Source: Microbacterium sp. 8M (lineage in GTDB: Bacteria > Actinomycetota > Actinomycetes > Actinomycetales > Microbacteriaceae). From it: a stretch of 64,000 nucleotides of DNA. The stretch is from contig NZ_LR733284.1 of NCBI RefSeq assembly GCF_902506375.1, positions 2,713,092 to 2,777,091 on the forward strand, read 5' to 3'. Both the position numbers and the translations under genes were made by a program. The notes beneath the pieces are model-generated. The model saw only the letters and a list, made by a program, of their open reading frames with translations, was not told the DNA's origin and made no database searches. How positions within the stretch are numbered: the first letter of the stretch is position 1; each line of letters opens with the position of its first letter. This document shows positions 9,318 to 21,054 of this stretch, one piece after another.

Positions 9318-10074
9318 AGCCCAGCACCGCGCGGAAGTCGTTCGCCAGGTGCGCCTGGTCGGCATAGCCGAGCTCCACCGCGACACCCGCCAGCTCTGCC
9401 TGCGGATCCGTGCGGATCCGCTCCGCCGCTTCCTGCAGCCGGCGCCGGCGGATGATCGCGGCCGGCGAGAGGCCGACATGACGGTGCGCCATCCGCTGCA
9501 GGGTGCGCACGGAGACGGCCAGGCGGGCCGCGGCCTGCTCCGGCGTGCGCACGGACGGGTCGGACATCAGCAGCTGCGCCATCGCGTTGGCGTGCCGCGC
9601 GGGCGCGGCGACCTCGCCGACCCGGCTCCGCAGCCACGCGCACAGCACGGCGACGGCGCGCTCGCGGTGACCCTCTCCCGACGCCATGGCCCGAGCCACC
9701 GCCTCGGGCAGCCCCGGCGCGAGGAACGGCTCGACCCGGTCGAGCAGGGCGCTGGGCGCCTCTGTGAGGGCCGCGACGGCCGCCGGCCTGAGCAGCGCGC
9801 CGACGGCCCATCCGCGGCCGCTCAGGTCGCGCGAGGTCGCGCGCGTGGTGGCGCCGGACAGCACCACGCGCGGCTCCTCCACGGCGTCCGACTCGACCAC
9901 GAGGTTCAGCGCCGGGTACGAGACGAGCTCCTGGCGCGAGGAGCGACCGGGCTCGATGTCCCACTCCGGGATCCAGCACCACTCCACGAGGTCCGCGGCG
10001 TCGGAGGTCGGCGGCAGGCGGTGGAACTGCGGCAGGCGCGCCGGATAGAGCACGCCGCGCGTGGGGTCGACCAT
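9271..10074 (-). CDS. AraC family transcriptional regulator
   Basis: A 267-residue regulator with an N-terminal sensor part of the kind found in DUF6597-type AraC proteins (PQFHRLPPTSDAADLVEWCW) and a C-terminal double helix-turn-helix. The latter has VSVRTLQRMAHRHVGLSPAA and the second-motif text VAVELGYADQAHLANDFRAV, ending GFTPSSYR. It is divergent from the VOC gene at 10304, a plausible target. Its 3' end overlaps the 3' end of the APC permease gene. Confidence 0.87.
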   Translation of the reverse strand: MVDPTRGVLYPARLPQFHRLPPTSDAADLVEWCWIPEWDIEPGRSSRQELVSYPALNLVVESDAVEEPRVVLSGATTRATSRDLSGRGWAVGALLRPAAVAALTEAPSALLDRVEPFLAPGLPEAVARAMASGEGHRERAVAVLCAWLRSRVGEVAAPARHANAMAQLLMSDPSVRTPEQAAARLAVSVRTLQRMAHRHVGLSPAAIIRRRRLQEAAERIRTDPQAELAGVAVELGYADQAHLANDFRAVLGFTPSSYRSAADPGRS

Positions 10075-10146
10075 CCCTCGAGCGTAGAGGGCGGCGCGGA
10101 CACCGCAGAAGATCGTCAGGCCACCCGATTCGGCCGCAACCTTCGC

Positions 10147-10202
10147 TCAGGTCGCACTTTCTGCGCCAAGATCCGGGACTTGGGACCGAAATTGCGACCT
10201 GA
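10147..10202. repeat. Inverted repeat TCAGGTCGCA/TGCGACCTGA
   Basis: Perfect 10-base arms (10147-10156 and 10193-10202) enclose 36 bases in the divergent region between the AraC and VOC genes. The outer span could be an operator or a small mobile-type repeat. It contains no start codon of either gene. Confidence 0.6.
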
Positions 10203-10303
10203 ACGACACGGACGCGCCCCACCCGCCCCCCTCGGCACCGCGCACGGACATCTGGCGTGAATCTGCAAGCGACCCGGCCGTGCGCACGCCTACCGTCGGA
10301 GGC

Positions 10304-10843
10304 ATGAGCGAAGACACCACCACCACGAACCCCTCGGCCGCGGGGACCACGGGCGTGACCGGCCGGTACACCACGAACGGCCGCCCGAACTCGGCGACCT
10401 CCCTCACCCCGTTCCTGGCGATCCCCGACTCCCGCCGTGCGATCGAGTTCTACCGCGACATCTTCGGCGCCCGCGTCGTCGACGTCACCGAGTTCGGCGG
10501 CGTGGTCGCCCACGCCGACCTCGACTTCGGCCTGGGCGTGCTGCAGCTGGGCGACCCCAACCCGGAATATGGACTGATCGCGGCCCCGGCGGGCGATGCC
10601 GACTGCTACTCGATGGGTCTCTACGTGCCCGACGTCGATGCGGTCGTCGCGCGGGCGGTCGCCGCGGGCGCCACCGTGCGCGAGGCGCCGTCGACGTTCG
10701 TGTCGGGCGACCGCTACGCGAGCATCCGGGATCCGTTCGGCGTGCGCTGGTCGATCATGACCCGCGTGGAGGACCTCTCGGAGCAGGAGAGCGCCGCGCG
10801 CGTGGCCGAGTGGGCCGCGTCGTTCAGCGCCCCGCAGAGCTGA
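10304..10843 (+). CDS. VOC (glyoxalase/bleomycin-resistance fold) family protein
   Basis: A 179-residue protein with an N-terminal low-complexity leader (Thr-rich, about 1-40) and one VOC module: FLAIPDSRRAIEFYRDIFGA, VVAHADLDFGLGVLQLG and the terminal IRDPFGVRWSIMTRVEDLS. This PhnB-like form usually dimerises around a metal site; the substrate is unknown. The ATG at 10304 follows GGAGG. It may be controlled by the divergent AraC regulator. Confidence 0.82.
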   Translation: MSEDTTTTNPSAAGTTGVTGRYTTNGRPNSATSLTPFLAIPDSRRAIEFYRDIFGARVVDVTEFGGVVAHADLDFGLGVLQLGDPNPEYGLIAAPAGDADCYSMGLYVPDVDAVVARAVAAGATVREAPSTFVSGDRYASIRDPFGVRWSIMTRVEDLSEQESAARVAEWAASFSAPQS

Positions 10844-10920
10844 GCGCCGCCGAGCCGAGCGCCGCAGAGCCCGGGAGCCGCAGAGCAGCGCGCCGCAGAG
10901 CGCGCGCCGCAATGGCGGGG

Positions 10921-11805
10921 TCAGCGCGCCGCAGCGCGCAGCGCACGCTCCGCCGTCGCCGGGGCCGTCGCACGGCCGGCCGTAGCGCGCCCGTCCTGGG
11001 CGAGCGCCTCCTCAGCCGCCGCCGTCACCGCGGGAAGAAGCGCCTCCGCGGTGCGGCGGTAGCCGAGCGCGCTCGGGTGGAACCGGTCCAGGCTGAACAT
11101 CTCCTCGGGCTCGTCGAAGAACATCGTGCCGACGGCCCTGCGCAGATCCACCGCCGTGGCACCGTGCTCGATCGCCGCCTGCGCCTGGGCCGCGGCCAGC
11201 CGGCGCGACATCCGCGAGGCGATCGACCGCAGCGGCTGCGGCACGGGCCGGAGCGCTCCGAGGTCGGGGCACGTGCCGACCACGACGCCCGCCCCGAGCG
11301 CATGCAGCCACCCGATCGCGTCCTCGAGGTGCTGCACCGAGAGCGAGAGCGGGATCCGATGCGTCACGTCGTTGCCGCCGACAACCACGACGGCGACGTG
11401 CGGCAGGTAGTCCGCCTCGAGCGCGGCGAGCTGCGTGTCGAGGTCGGTCGACTCGGATCCGACGATCGCTGCCGTGCGCAGGCGCACCGGCCGATGGATG
11501 CGTCGGGCCAGCCCCTTGGCGAGCCGCCCGCCGAGGGTGTCCTTGCGCCGCTGGGCGCCGAGCCCCGCCGCGAGCGAGTCGCCGAGGAGCAGGAGGTCCA
11601 GGGGCTCCCCGGGCAGGCGCGGCCGCCACACCCGGTCGGCGTCGAGGGCGTCCTCCCCCAGCGGCTTGCCGATCCGTCGCCGCGCGATGCGCGCCTGCCG
11701 CGAGAGCGCGACGCGCACCGCCACCACGGCGCCGGCGATCGCGAGCCCGGCCGCGCCGGAGGCGAGGGACGCGGAACGGATCCGATCGGCGTCGCGCGCG
11801 TGCAT
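10921..11805 (-). CDS. SGNH/GDSL-type hydrolase
   Basis: A 294-residue esterase-like protein. From the chosen start the catalytic GDSLAAG block has Ser77, the oxyanion block is GGND (143-146), and DRFHPS carries Asp240 and His243, so the SGNH triad is complete. A hydrophobic segment near the N-terminus (about 12-34) suggests membrane anchoring or export. An upstream ATG at 11823 would add six residues but has no ribosome site. The substrate is unknown; relatives act on acyl or acetyl esters. The DNA just downstream (10850-10915) is a simple GCCGCAGAGC-like repeat. Confidence 0.82.
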   Translation of the reverse strand: MHARDADRIRSASLASGAAGLAIAGAVVAVRVALSRQARIARRRIGKPLGEDALDADRVWRPRLPGEPLDLLLLGDSLAAGLGAQRRKDTLGGRLAKGLARRIHRPVRLRTAAIVGSESTDLDTQLAALEADYLPHVAVVVVGGNDVTHRIPLSLSVQHLEDAIGWLHALGAGVVVGTCPDLGALRPVPQPLRSIASRMSRRLAAAQAQAAIEHGATAVDLRRAVGTMFFDEPEEMFSLDRFHPSALGYRRTAEALLPAVTAAAEEALAQDGRATAGRATAPATAERALRAAAR

Positions 11806-11889
11806 GCCCCGATCACACCGCATCCGGGTGAACGGCGCGTGACCGCGCGGCGACGATTCCGGGGCGCCCTCCGTCGCGAGCGGCCGCCC

Positions 11890-13185
11890 TCAGGACAGCG
11901 GCTTGGCCTCGAGCGTCCCCACCGCGTCGCCGGCGCGCACGGCGGCGAACGCCGTGTACCCGTCGGCTGCGGCGCGCTCCAGCAGCGCCTTGAGGTTCTT
12001 CGTCCGCCGCTCCAGCCGCACACGGGCTCCGTCCGCGATGAGCGACGCCTTGTGCGCCACGAGCTCGGCGACCGGCACATCGGCGTCGTGCACGAGCACG
12101 ACGGCCTGCCCGGCAGCGTCGTCGGCGGACTCCAGCAGATCCACGATGCGCTCGAAGCCGATCGAGAAGCCCACCGCCGGGACCTGCTGCCCGAGGAAGC
12201 GGCCGATCATGCCGTCGTAGCGGCCGCCGCCGCCCAGGGAGTACGACACGGAGGGGTGCGCGAGCTCCATGATGGTGCCGGTGTAATACCCCATCCCACG
12301 CACGAGGAACGGGTCGAACTGCAGCGGGATCGGGTCGATCCCCTCGGCGGCCGGACGGGCCGCGGCGACCGCCTCGCCCAGCCCCACGAGGTGGGCGACG
12401 AGCTCGTCCGGCGCGTTCTCCGGCAGCGCCTTGCGGATCTGCCTCTCGCCGTACGGGTTGTACTCGAGGGTCTGCGGGCGGCGCAGGAATGCCGCGAACG
12501 CGTCGACGGCCGCGGCCGTCGCGCCGCGCTCACGGAGCTCCGCGACGATGCCGTCGGGCCCGATCTTGTCGAGCTTGTCGATCGTGATGAGGACGCCGGG
12601 CCGCTCCTCCTCGGCGAAGCCGAAGGAGTCGAGCATCCAGTCCAGTGCCCGGCGGTCGTTCACGCGCACCATGCCGCCGGTGAGCCCGAGCGCGTCGATC
12701 GTGTCGAGCGAGGCGACGATGAGCTCGGCCTCGGCGCGCGCCGAGTCGTCGCCGATGATGTCGATGTCGCACTGCACGAACTGGCGGTAGCGGCCCTTCT
12801 GCGGCCGCTCGGCACGCCAGACCGGACCGATCTGGATCGAGCGGAACACGCCCGGCAGCTGACCGCGGTTGGTCGCGTAGAACCGAGCGAGCGGCACGGT
12901 CAGGTCGTACCGCAGGCCGAGGTCGCTGAGGGCGGCCGGATCCTCGGCGGCGGCGCTGATCGCCTCGGCGTCGAGGCCCCGACGCAGGATGTTGAACGAC
13001 AGCTTCTCGTTGTCGCCGCCGATCCCGGCGTGCAGGCGGTCGTACTCCTCGACGACGGGCGTCTCGATCTCGTCGAAACCATGGGCGCGATAGCGCTCGC
13101 GGATGACGGAGAGCACACGCTCACGACGCGCCTTGTCGGCAGGGAGGAAGTCGCGCATCCCGCGCGGAGGATTGACCGTTGCCAC
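11890..13185 (-). CDS. hisS: Histidyl-tRNA synthetase
   Basis: Class II synthetase of 431 residues that charges tRNA-His. It has PPRGMRDFLP at the N-terminus, the motif 2 region WRAERPQKGRYRQFVQCDID, the histidine-binding LVRGMGYYTGTIME (most bacteria have LVRGLDYYT) and GGGGRYDGMIGRF, with the motif 3 arginine in GFSIGFERI. A short anticodon-binding domain ends at LEAKPLS. It follows mazG on the same strand by 21 bases. Confidence 0.96.
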   Translation of the reverse strand: MATVNPPRGMRDFLPADKARRERVLSVIRERYRAHGFDEIETPVVEEYDRLHAGIGGDNEKLSFNILRRGLDAEAISAAAEDPAALSDLGLRYDLTVPLARFYATNRGQLPGVFRSIQIGPVWRAERPQKGRYRQFVQCDIDIIGDDSARAEAELIVASLDTIDALGLTGGMVRVNDRRALDWMLDSFGFAEEERPGVLITIDKLDKIGPDGIVAELRERGATAAAVDAFAAFLRRPQTLEYNPYGERQIRKALPENAPDELVAHLVGLGEAVAAARPAAEGIDPIPLQFDPFLVRGMGYYTGTIMELAHPSVSYSLGGGGRYDGMIGRFLGQQVPAVGFSIGFERIVDLLESADDAAGQAVVLVHDADVPVAELVAHKASLIADGARVRLERRTKNLKALLERAAADGYTAFAAVRAGDAVGTLEAKPLS

Positions 13186-13206
13186 GGTTCCATTCTTCCA
13201 GGTCGG

Positions 13207-13932
13207 TCAGACCCGCTCGGATCCCTCGGCCGCGCGCACCTCGGCCTCCAGCGCCCGGATCCGCACGCGCAGCGCGCGCTCGGCGTCCCAGCCGCGGGTG
13301 CGGGCCTCCGCGACCAGCTCCAACAGGCGATCGCCCAGCTGCGCCTCGTCGAGCGGCGTCGCCTCGAGAGCGGGCGCCGGCGTCGGCCCGACGATGGCCG
13401 GCGGCGGCTCCTCGTGCGCGTGCGCGGCGGGGTCCTCGACGACCTCGATGCCGGCCTTCGCGGCGCGGCCCAGGATCTTCTGCGCGCGGGCGAGCGCGGG
13501 CATGCCCGGAGGGATGCCGTCCAGCACGCTGCGACGCTCGTGCTTCTCGGCGGCCTTCGCCGCGTTCCAGTGCACCAGCACCTCCTCCGGCGTGCGCGCG
13601 GTCGCGTCGCCGAACACGTGAGGGTGACGCCGGGTCATCTTCTCGGTGAGCGCGCGGGCGACGTCGTCGATGTCGAACGGGTCGTCGGGATCCTGCGCCG
13701 CGATCGCCGCGTGGAACAGCACCTGCCAGAGCAGATCGCCCAGTTCCTCGCGGAGCTCGGACCGGTCATCCCGCTCCACGGCGTCGATGAGCTCTGCCGA
13801 CTCCTCGACGAGGTACGGCACGAGCTCGCGGTGCGTCATCGCCTGCGACCACACGCACCGCTCGCGCACCTGGCGCATGACCTCGGCGGCCGCGCGGAGC
13901 GGATCCGCGCCCGATGCGGCATCAGCGTCCAT
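13207..13932 (-). CDS. mazG: MazG family nucleoside triphosphate pyrophosphohydrolase
   Basis: A 241-residue all-alpha NTP pyrophosphatase that hydrolyses (d)NTPs to monophosphates. The metal site is EESAE (43-47) with E63 and D66 in REELGDLLWQ, and KMTRRHPHVFGD follows. Only the first half keeps the full motif; the second half is diverged with an Ala/Pro-rich linker. The ATG at 13932 follows GAGGAGGG and overlaps the end of nhaA by 11 bases. The job is likely nucleotide-pool sanitation. Confidence 0.9.
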   Translation of the reverse strand: MDADAASGADPLRAAAEVMRQVRERCVWSQAMTHRELVPYLVEESAELIDAVERDDRSELREELGDLLWQVLFHAAIAAQDPDDPFDIDDVARALTEKMTRRHPHVFGDATARTPEEVLVHWNAAKAAEKHERRSVLDGIPPGMPALARAQKILGRAAKAGIEVVEDPAAHAHEEPPPAIVGPTPAPALEATPLDEAQLGDRLLELVAEARTRGWDAERALRVRIRALEAEVRAAEGSERV

Positions 13933-15148
13933 CTCCGCCCTCCTCGGCCTCGTGGGGATCATCTTCCTCCGCATCCCCGAGAGCGCGGTGTGCCTTCGCC
14001 CGCCACGACACGAGCACCGCCGCGACCAGCAGCGCGATCACGGAGCCCAGCAGCACCGCCAGGATCGCCTGATCGCGCACCGCCGGATCCGCGGCGAAGG
14101 CCAGGTTGGCCAGCAGCAGCGAGACCGTGAACCCGATGCCGCCCAGCGCGCCGGCCGCGAGCAGGTCGGGGAAGCGGATCGCCGGCGGGGCGCCGCGGGG
14201 GCGGATCGTCTGGGCGACCGCGCCGAACGCCGCGATGCCGACGAGCTTGCCGACCGGCAGGGCGACGAGGATCGCGAAGAACGCCGGGGAGAGCTCGCTC
14301 ACGGGCACCTGCGGGATCACGACGAACGCGGCCACGAACGCGAACAGCGGCAGCACGAGCCCGTTCACCCAGGGCTCGAGGGTGTGCCGAGTCGGATCCG
14401 CGACGCGCGGGGCCATCACCAGCCCGAGCATGACCCCGGCGATGGTCGCGTGCACCCCGGACGCCGCGAACAGGCACCACGCGACGATCCCGACGACGAC
14501 CATCAGGACCAAGAGCACGGGACGGGACCATCCGTCCCGCCGGTACAGGCGGCTGAGCACGGCGAACACGGCCACGGCGACGACGCCGAGCGCGAGCAGC
14601 AGCAGGTTCAGGCCGTGCGCGAACAGCACGGCGATGAACACGATCCCCACGATGTCGTCGAGGATCGCGAGCGCGAGCAGGAAAGCTCGCACGGCGGACG
14701 GCAGCCCGCGTCCGAAGACGGCCAGCACGCCGAGGGCGAAGGCGATGTCGGTCGCGGTCGGGATCGGCCAGCCGCCCGCTGCGCCGGTCCCTGACCCTGC
14801 CGAAGGAGCCGCGATGAGCAGGTACAGCGCGATGGGCACGAGGATGCCGCCCGCCGCCGCGATGGCCGGCTGGACGGCGACGCGCACGCTGTTCAGCTCG
14901 CCGCGGGTCAGCTCGTACTGCAGCTCGAGGGCGACGACGAAGAAGAAGATCGCGAGCACCCCGTCCGACACCCAGTGCGACACGGAGAGATCCAGCGGCG
15001 TGCCGGGGACGCCCAGATGTGCGTGGAGGACGCCGGCGATCGCGTCGTGCGTGGGCAGGTTCGCCAGCAGCAGTCCGAGTCCTGCTGTCGCGAGCAGCAG
15101 GATCGCGGGGAACTGCGGGGATCTCAGGAGGCGAGTCGTGCGGCTCAT
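13922..15148 (-). CDS. nhaA: Na+/H+ antiporter NhaA
   Basis: A 408-residue antiporter with about twelve membrane segments that exports Na+ in exchange for H+. The ion-site aspartates are present: TATDIAFALGVLA (D134) and LALAILDDIVGIV (D164, D165). The loop before GWPIPTATD has extra residues, PSAGSGTGA (115-123), encoded by a copy of the dispersed repeat. The hydrophilic C-terminus is acidic. The start is ATG 15148, or GTG 15157 three codons upstream. It lies 100 bases from the divergent ppc gene. Confidence 0.94.
   Translation of the reverse strand: MSRTTRLLRSPQFPAILLLATAGLGLLLANLPTHDAIAGVLHAHLGVPGTPLDLSVSHWVSDGVLAIFFFVVALELQYELTRGELNSVRVAVQPAIAAAGGILVPIALYLLIAAPSAGSGTGAAGGWPIPTATDIAFALGVLAVFGRGLPSAVRAFLLALAILDDIVGIVFIAVLFAHGLNLLLLALGVVAVAVFAVLSRLYRRDGWSRPVLLVLMVVVGIVAWCLFAASGVHATIAGVMLGLVMAPRVADPTRHTLEPWVNGLVLPLFAFVAAFVVIPQVPVSELSPAFFAILVALPVGKLVGIAAFGAVAQTIRPRGAPPAIRFPDLLAAGALGGIGFTVSLLLANLAFAADPAVRDQAILAVLLGSVIALLVAAVLVSWRAKAHRALGDAEEDDPHEAEEGGDGR
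14786..14810. repeat. Dispersed repeat copy inside nhaA
   Basis: The text from GGTCCCTGACCCTGCCGAAG onward matches the dispersed repeat in inverse orientation, with 21 of 25 bases equal to the copy at 80-104. It is read in frame in nhaA as PSAGSGTGA, in a loop between membrane segments. Confidence 0.55.
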
Positions 15149-15248
15149 CCCTGCCACCGTATCGCGCGCGGCGGGGACCCGTGGGGTCCGCGTGGACCCC
15201 GTTCGTCATGCGTTCGTCGGCCGTGCCGCGCCGGTTTACGCTCGAAGA

Positions 15249-17930
<2,682 letters not shown>

Positions 17931-17961
17931 TCCAGCCCGCCCGCCGGACTCCGGCCGGACT

Positions 17962-17996
17962 CAGGCGCCGGTCCTCTCACCGAGGGCCGGCGCCTG
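17962..17996. terminator. Bidirectional hairpin between ppc and the aminotransferase gene
   Basis: Arms CAGGCGCCGGTCCTC (17962-17976) and GAGGGCCGGCGCCTG (17982-17996) pair over 15 bases with one G-T wobble and a 5-base loop. It lies between convergent genes, so it can serve both. No long T-run follows. Confidence 0.75.
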
Positions 17997-18022
17997 CCTG
18001 CTCGCACGGCGCCCGGACCGTC

Positions 18023-21001
18023 TCACCAGCCCTCGGTGAGCACCCGGTCCAGCGCGCTCACAACCAGGTCGGCGCTGGCCGGGGTCAGGCACAGCGGCGG
18101 CTTGACCTTCAGCACGTTCGAGCGCTCCGACGTGGTGAGCACGATGACGCCGAGCTCTCGCAGCCTCTCGCAGATCGCCGCGGCCTCGGCCGCCGCCGGC
18201 TCCATGCTGCGCCGGTCGCGCACGAGCTCCACGCCGAGGTACAGCCCCTCGCCGTGCACGGGCCCGATCAGCGCGTGCTTCTCGGCGAGTGCGCGGAACC
18301 CCTCTGCCAGGCGTGCGCCCACGACGCGGGCGTTCTCCTGCAGGCCCTCCTCCACCATCGCGTCGAGCACGGCGATGCCGACGCGGCAGCTGAGCGGGTT
18401 GCCGCCGGCGGACGAGAAGAACTGCCCCTGCGTGGCGAGCGCGTCGGCGACCCGCTGCGAGGTGATGACGCCGCCGATGGGGAATCCGTTGCCCATCGGC
18501 TTGGCGATCGTGATGATGTCCGGGACGACGCCGGACTGCTCGAAGCCCCAGAACGTGGATCCCATCCGCCCGAACCCCACCTGCACCTCGTCGGCGATGC
18601 ACAGTCCGCCCGCGGCGCGCACCCTCGTATAGGCGTCCGCAAGGTACCCGTCCGGCAGCAGCACGCCACCGGCGTTGCCGAGCACCGACTCGCAGATGAA
18701 CCCCGCCGCGGGCCGGCCCTCCCCCGCCAGCCGGTCCAGGTCCGCGCCCAGATCCGCGGCGTACCTCGCGCCCGTGTCCTCGCCCCGATACGTGCCGCGG
18801 AACCGGTTCGGCACGTCGGCGACATGCACCCAGTCCGGCCGCGTGGCGAGCGCATCCGGGTTGTCGTAGGCGCTCGTGGTCACGGCATCGCTGGCCATGG
18901 TCCAGCCGTGGTAGGCCTCCCGCAGCGACACGACGGTCCTGCGCGCCGTCGCCGCCTGGGCGAGCCGCAGCGCGAGATCCACGGCCTCGGATCCGCTGTT
19001 GACGAGAAGCACCGTGTCGAGGGCGTCCCGGTCGGCGCCCGCACGGCGTGCCTCGTCCGGCAGCAGCGCGAGCAGCCGCTCGCTGTACTCGGCGAGCTCG
19101 CGGTACAGGAACCGCGAGTTGGTGTTCAGGATCCGGATCTGCCGGTTCACGGCGTCGGCGATGCCGGGGTGCCCGTGGCCGAGACCCGTGACGTTGTTGA
19201 CCATGTCGATGTACGCGCGGCCCGTGGTGTCGACGAGGTGATGCCGCCAGCCGCGCTCGATCTGCGGCGGCCGCTCGTAGTAGCGCTCCTGCGCACGGGC
19301 GAAGATCCGCTCCCGGCGGGCCAGCTCGGCGGGCGCCTCGTCCTGCTGGGCGACGGAGGGCAAGCCGAGCCAGGGTGCCGGGTCCGCGCTGAGCCGGCGC
19401 CACGCGGGGACGAGGTCCGGGACCACGAACGCGGCGTCGACGGCGGGCGTCGACGGCGGCGAGACGTCCGCGCGGAGGATCGAGACGACGAGGGTGCGGG
19501 CCGTCGCACTGGCCGGGATCGTGCCGATCTCCTGCCCCGCCTGGACCGCGGTGCCGGCGGCAGGAGCGGTGTCCGCGCCGCGGAGCTCGCAGACCCAGCC
19601 GTCGTCGAGCGCGATCCGCACCGCGCCCGATGCGGACGCACCGACCCGCCCGGCGATCGGTGCGGTGATCGGCAGCCGGCCGCCCGCGGGAAGGTGGATC
19701 ACCGTGCCGACCGGCCAGGTCGCCGCCGCTTCGGGGCTGTCGATGCGCGTACGCGTGAGCCGGAAGACGCCATAGGGCATGACGGCCGCCGCTGCGCCGC
19801 CATCAAACGCGGCACGGACGAGCGCGTCCTCCGCGTCGGGTGCGAGCCAGGCACCGGAAGCAAGGTCCTCGGCCTCCACTCCGGGATCCAGGATCGCGAC
19901 CTCGCCCTCGAGGCCGGGCAGCAACGACGCGAGCCGGGATCCATCCAGCACCGGCGCCGAAACCGGGGAGGGAGCGGCGACACCGAGCCGGTCCAGGACG
20001 AGCTCCACGGCCTCGACGAGAGGCACGGCCGTGGCGGCGTCGAAGATCGCCTGCTCTCCGGCGATGCGCTCGCGCGCGTAGTCGTTGCCGCCGTCGATCT
20101 CGAGCTGGCGCCAGCCGCTCGCCACGAGCAGGGCCGCGCGCAGCACGATCAGCGGCCAGACGGCCCGCGCCTCGGCGTCACTGAGCGGCGCATCGGCGTG
20201 GAACGCCGCGATCGTGTCGAGTACGCGCCACGGCCGCTCGGGCTCATGGTGCAGCATCGACGACGCGCATACGGCGAGCTCCGCGACCCGCCACCCGAGT
20301 GCCAGGTCGCCCAGGTCGAGCACCGTGCGCGGGTGCAGCCGCGTGTCCGCCCCGCGCTCGCCCATGACGTTGTCGTCGGTGAGGTCGCCGTGGATCGGCT
20401 GCACGGGCAGATCCGCCGCGACGCGCTGCAGCAGCGACTCCGCCTCGGCGATCGCCGCGGAGACGCGGTCCTGCAGCGCCGGCTCCGCGATCGAGGGCAG
20501 CAGGCGCCGGGCCTCGTCCGCGGCCACCCGCATGTCCCACATGTGCGGGCGGTCGAGCCCGGGATGATCCAGCGCGGCGAGCGCGTTCACCGAGGCAGCC
20601 GCGAGCGATCCGAACTCCCTCAGCACCACGGGCGCGAAGTAGCCCGCGTCGACCATCGGCTCGCCGTGGGCGAAGGCGCTGCGCCGCACGGAGAGACCGC
20701 GCCAGCGCTGCGTGAGGGCGCCGTCGAGGCCCGGCAGCGCGGCAGGCACGGTGACACCGGCCGACCGGTACGCGTCGAGCGCCGCATGCTGCGCGTCGCG
20801 GGCGCTGTCACCGAAGACCGGGTTGTCGACCCGGAGCACGCTGCGGGCGCCATCCGCCTCGGTGAGCAGGAAGTTGCGGTCCTGGTTGCTGCCGAGCTCT
20901 GACGCCGTGACGGCGACGCCCCAGTGCTCGCGGGCGATGGCGACGGCGTCGGACACGGTGACATCGGGGCGCACGAGACCCCCAGTGGGCTGTTCGGGCA
21001 C
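18023..21001 (-). CDS. Three-module protein: APH-type kinase, M23/biotinyl-like barrel, class III PLP aminotransferase/phospho-lyase
   Basis: At 992 residues it joins three parts. Residues about 20-320 are an aminoglycoside/choline-kinase-like fold with HGDLTDDN (204-211) and the metal-binding LDLGD (228-232). Residues about 400-520 form a beta-barrel-like segment (LPITAPIAGRVGASASGAV, then GTAVQAGQEIGTIP) like M23/duplicated-hybrid domains, without visible protease residues. Residues about 540-992 are a class III PLP enzyme, with NSGSEAVDLALRLA, ADEVQVGFGRMG and the PLP lysine K834 in IAKPMGNGFPIGG. In animals, hydroxylysine kinase and phosphohydroxylysine or phosphoethanolamine phospho-lyase belong to the same two families. 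I therefore infer phosphorylation of an amino alcohol followed by PLP-dependent elimination. It starts with GTG 53 bases after the gamma-carbonic-anhydrase-like gene. Confidence 0.85.
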   Translation of the reverse strand: MPEQPTGGLVRPDVTVSDAVAIAREHWGVAVTASELGSNQDRNFLLTEADGARSVLRVDNPVFGDSARDAQHAALDAYRSAGVTVPAALPGLDGALTQRWRGLSVRRSAFAHGEPMVDAGYFAPVVLREFGSLAAASVNALAALDHPGLDRPHMWDMRVAADEARRLLPSIAEPALQDRVSAAIAEAESLLQRVAADLPVQPIHGDLTDDNVMGERGADTRLHPRTVLDLGDLALGWRVAELAVCASSMLHHEPERPWRVLDTIAAFHADAPLSDAEARAVWPLIVLRAALLVASGWRQLEIDGGNDYARERIAGEQAIFDAATAVPLVEAVELVLDRLGVAAPSPVSAPVLDGSRLASLLPGLEGEVAILDPGVEAEDLASGAWLAPDAEDALVRAAFDGGAAAAVMPYGVFRLTRTRIDSPEAAATWPVGTVIHLPAGGRLPITAPIAGRVGASASGAVRIALDDGWVCELRGADTAPAAGTAVQAGQEIGTIPASATARTLVVSILRADVSPPSTPAVDAAFVVPDLVPAWRRLSADPAPWLGLPSVAQQDEAPAELARRERIFARAQERYYERPPQIERGWRHHLVDTTGRAYIDMVNNVTGLGHGHPGIADAVNRQIRILNTNSRFLYRELAEYSERLLALLPDEARRAGADRDALDTVLLVNSGSEAVDLALRLAQAATARRTVVSLREAYHGWTMASDAVTTSAYDNPDALATRPDWVHVADVPNRFRGTYRGEDTGARYAADLGADLDRLAGEGRPAAGFICESVLGNAGGVLLPDGYLADAYTRVRAAGGLCIADEVQVGFGRMGSTFWGFEQSGVVPDIITIAKPMGNGFPIGGVITSQRVADALATQGQFFSSAGGNPLSCRVGIAVLDAMVEEGLQENARVVGARLAEGFRALAEKHALIGPVHGEGLYLGVELVRDRRSMEPAAAEAAAICERLRELGVIVLTTSERSNVLKVKPPLCLTPASADLVVSALDRVLTEGW

Positions 21002-21054
21002 AGCAGTCCCTTCGTTCGAGCGGAGGAGAGCGGTGGAGGGCGACCCGTGGTCGC

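Noticed and set aside
10810..14130. Very long plus-strand open frame (over 1100 codons) opposite hisS, mazG and nhaA
   Set aside because: It is antisense to three well-supported genes, and its His/Arg/Glu-rich text is the usual high-GC shadow of minus-strand codons; no domain is visible.
19450..19700. Active M23 peptidase inside the kinase/aminotransferase protein
   Set aside because: The barrel-like text is present but the HxxxD and HxH zinc ligands of M23 peptidases are not visible.
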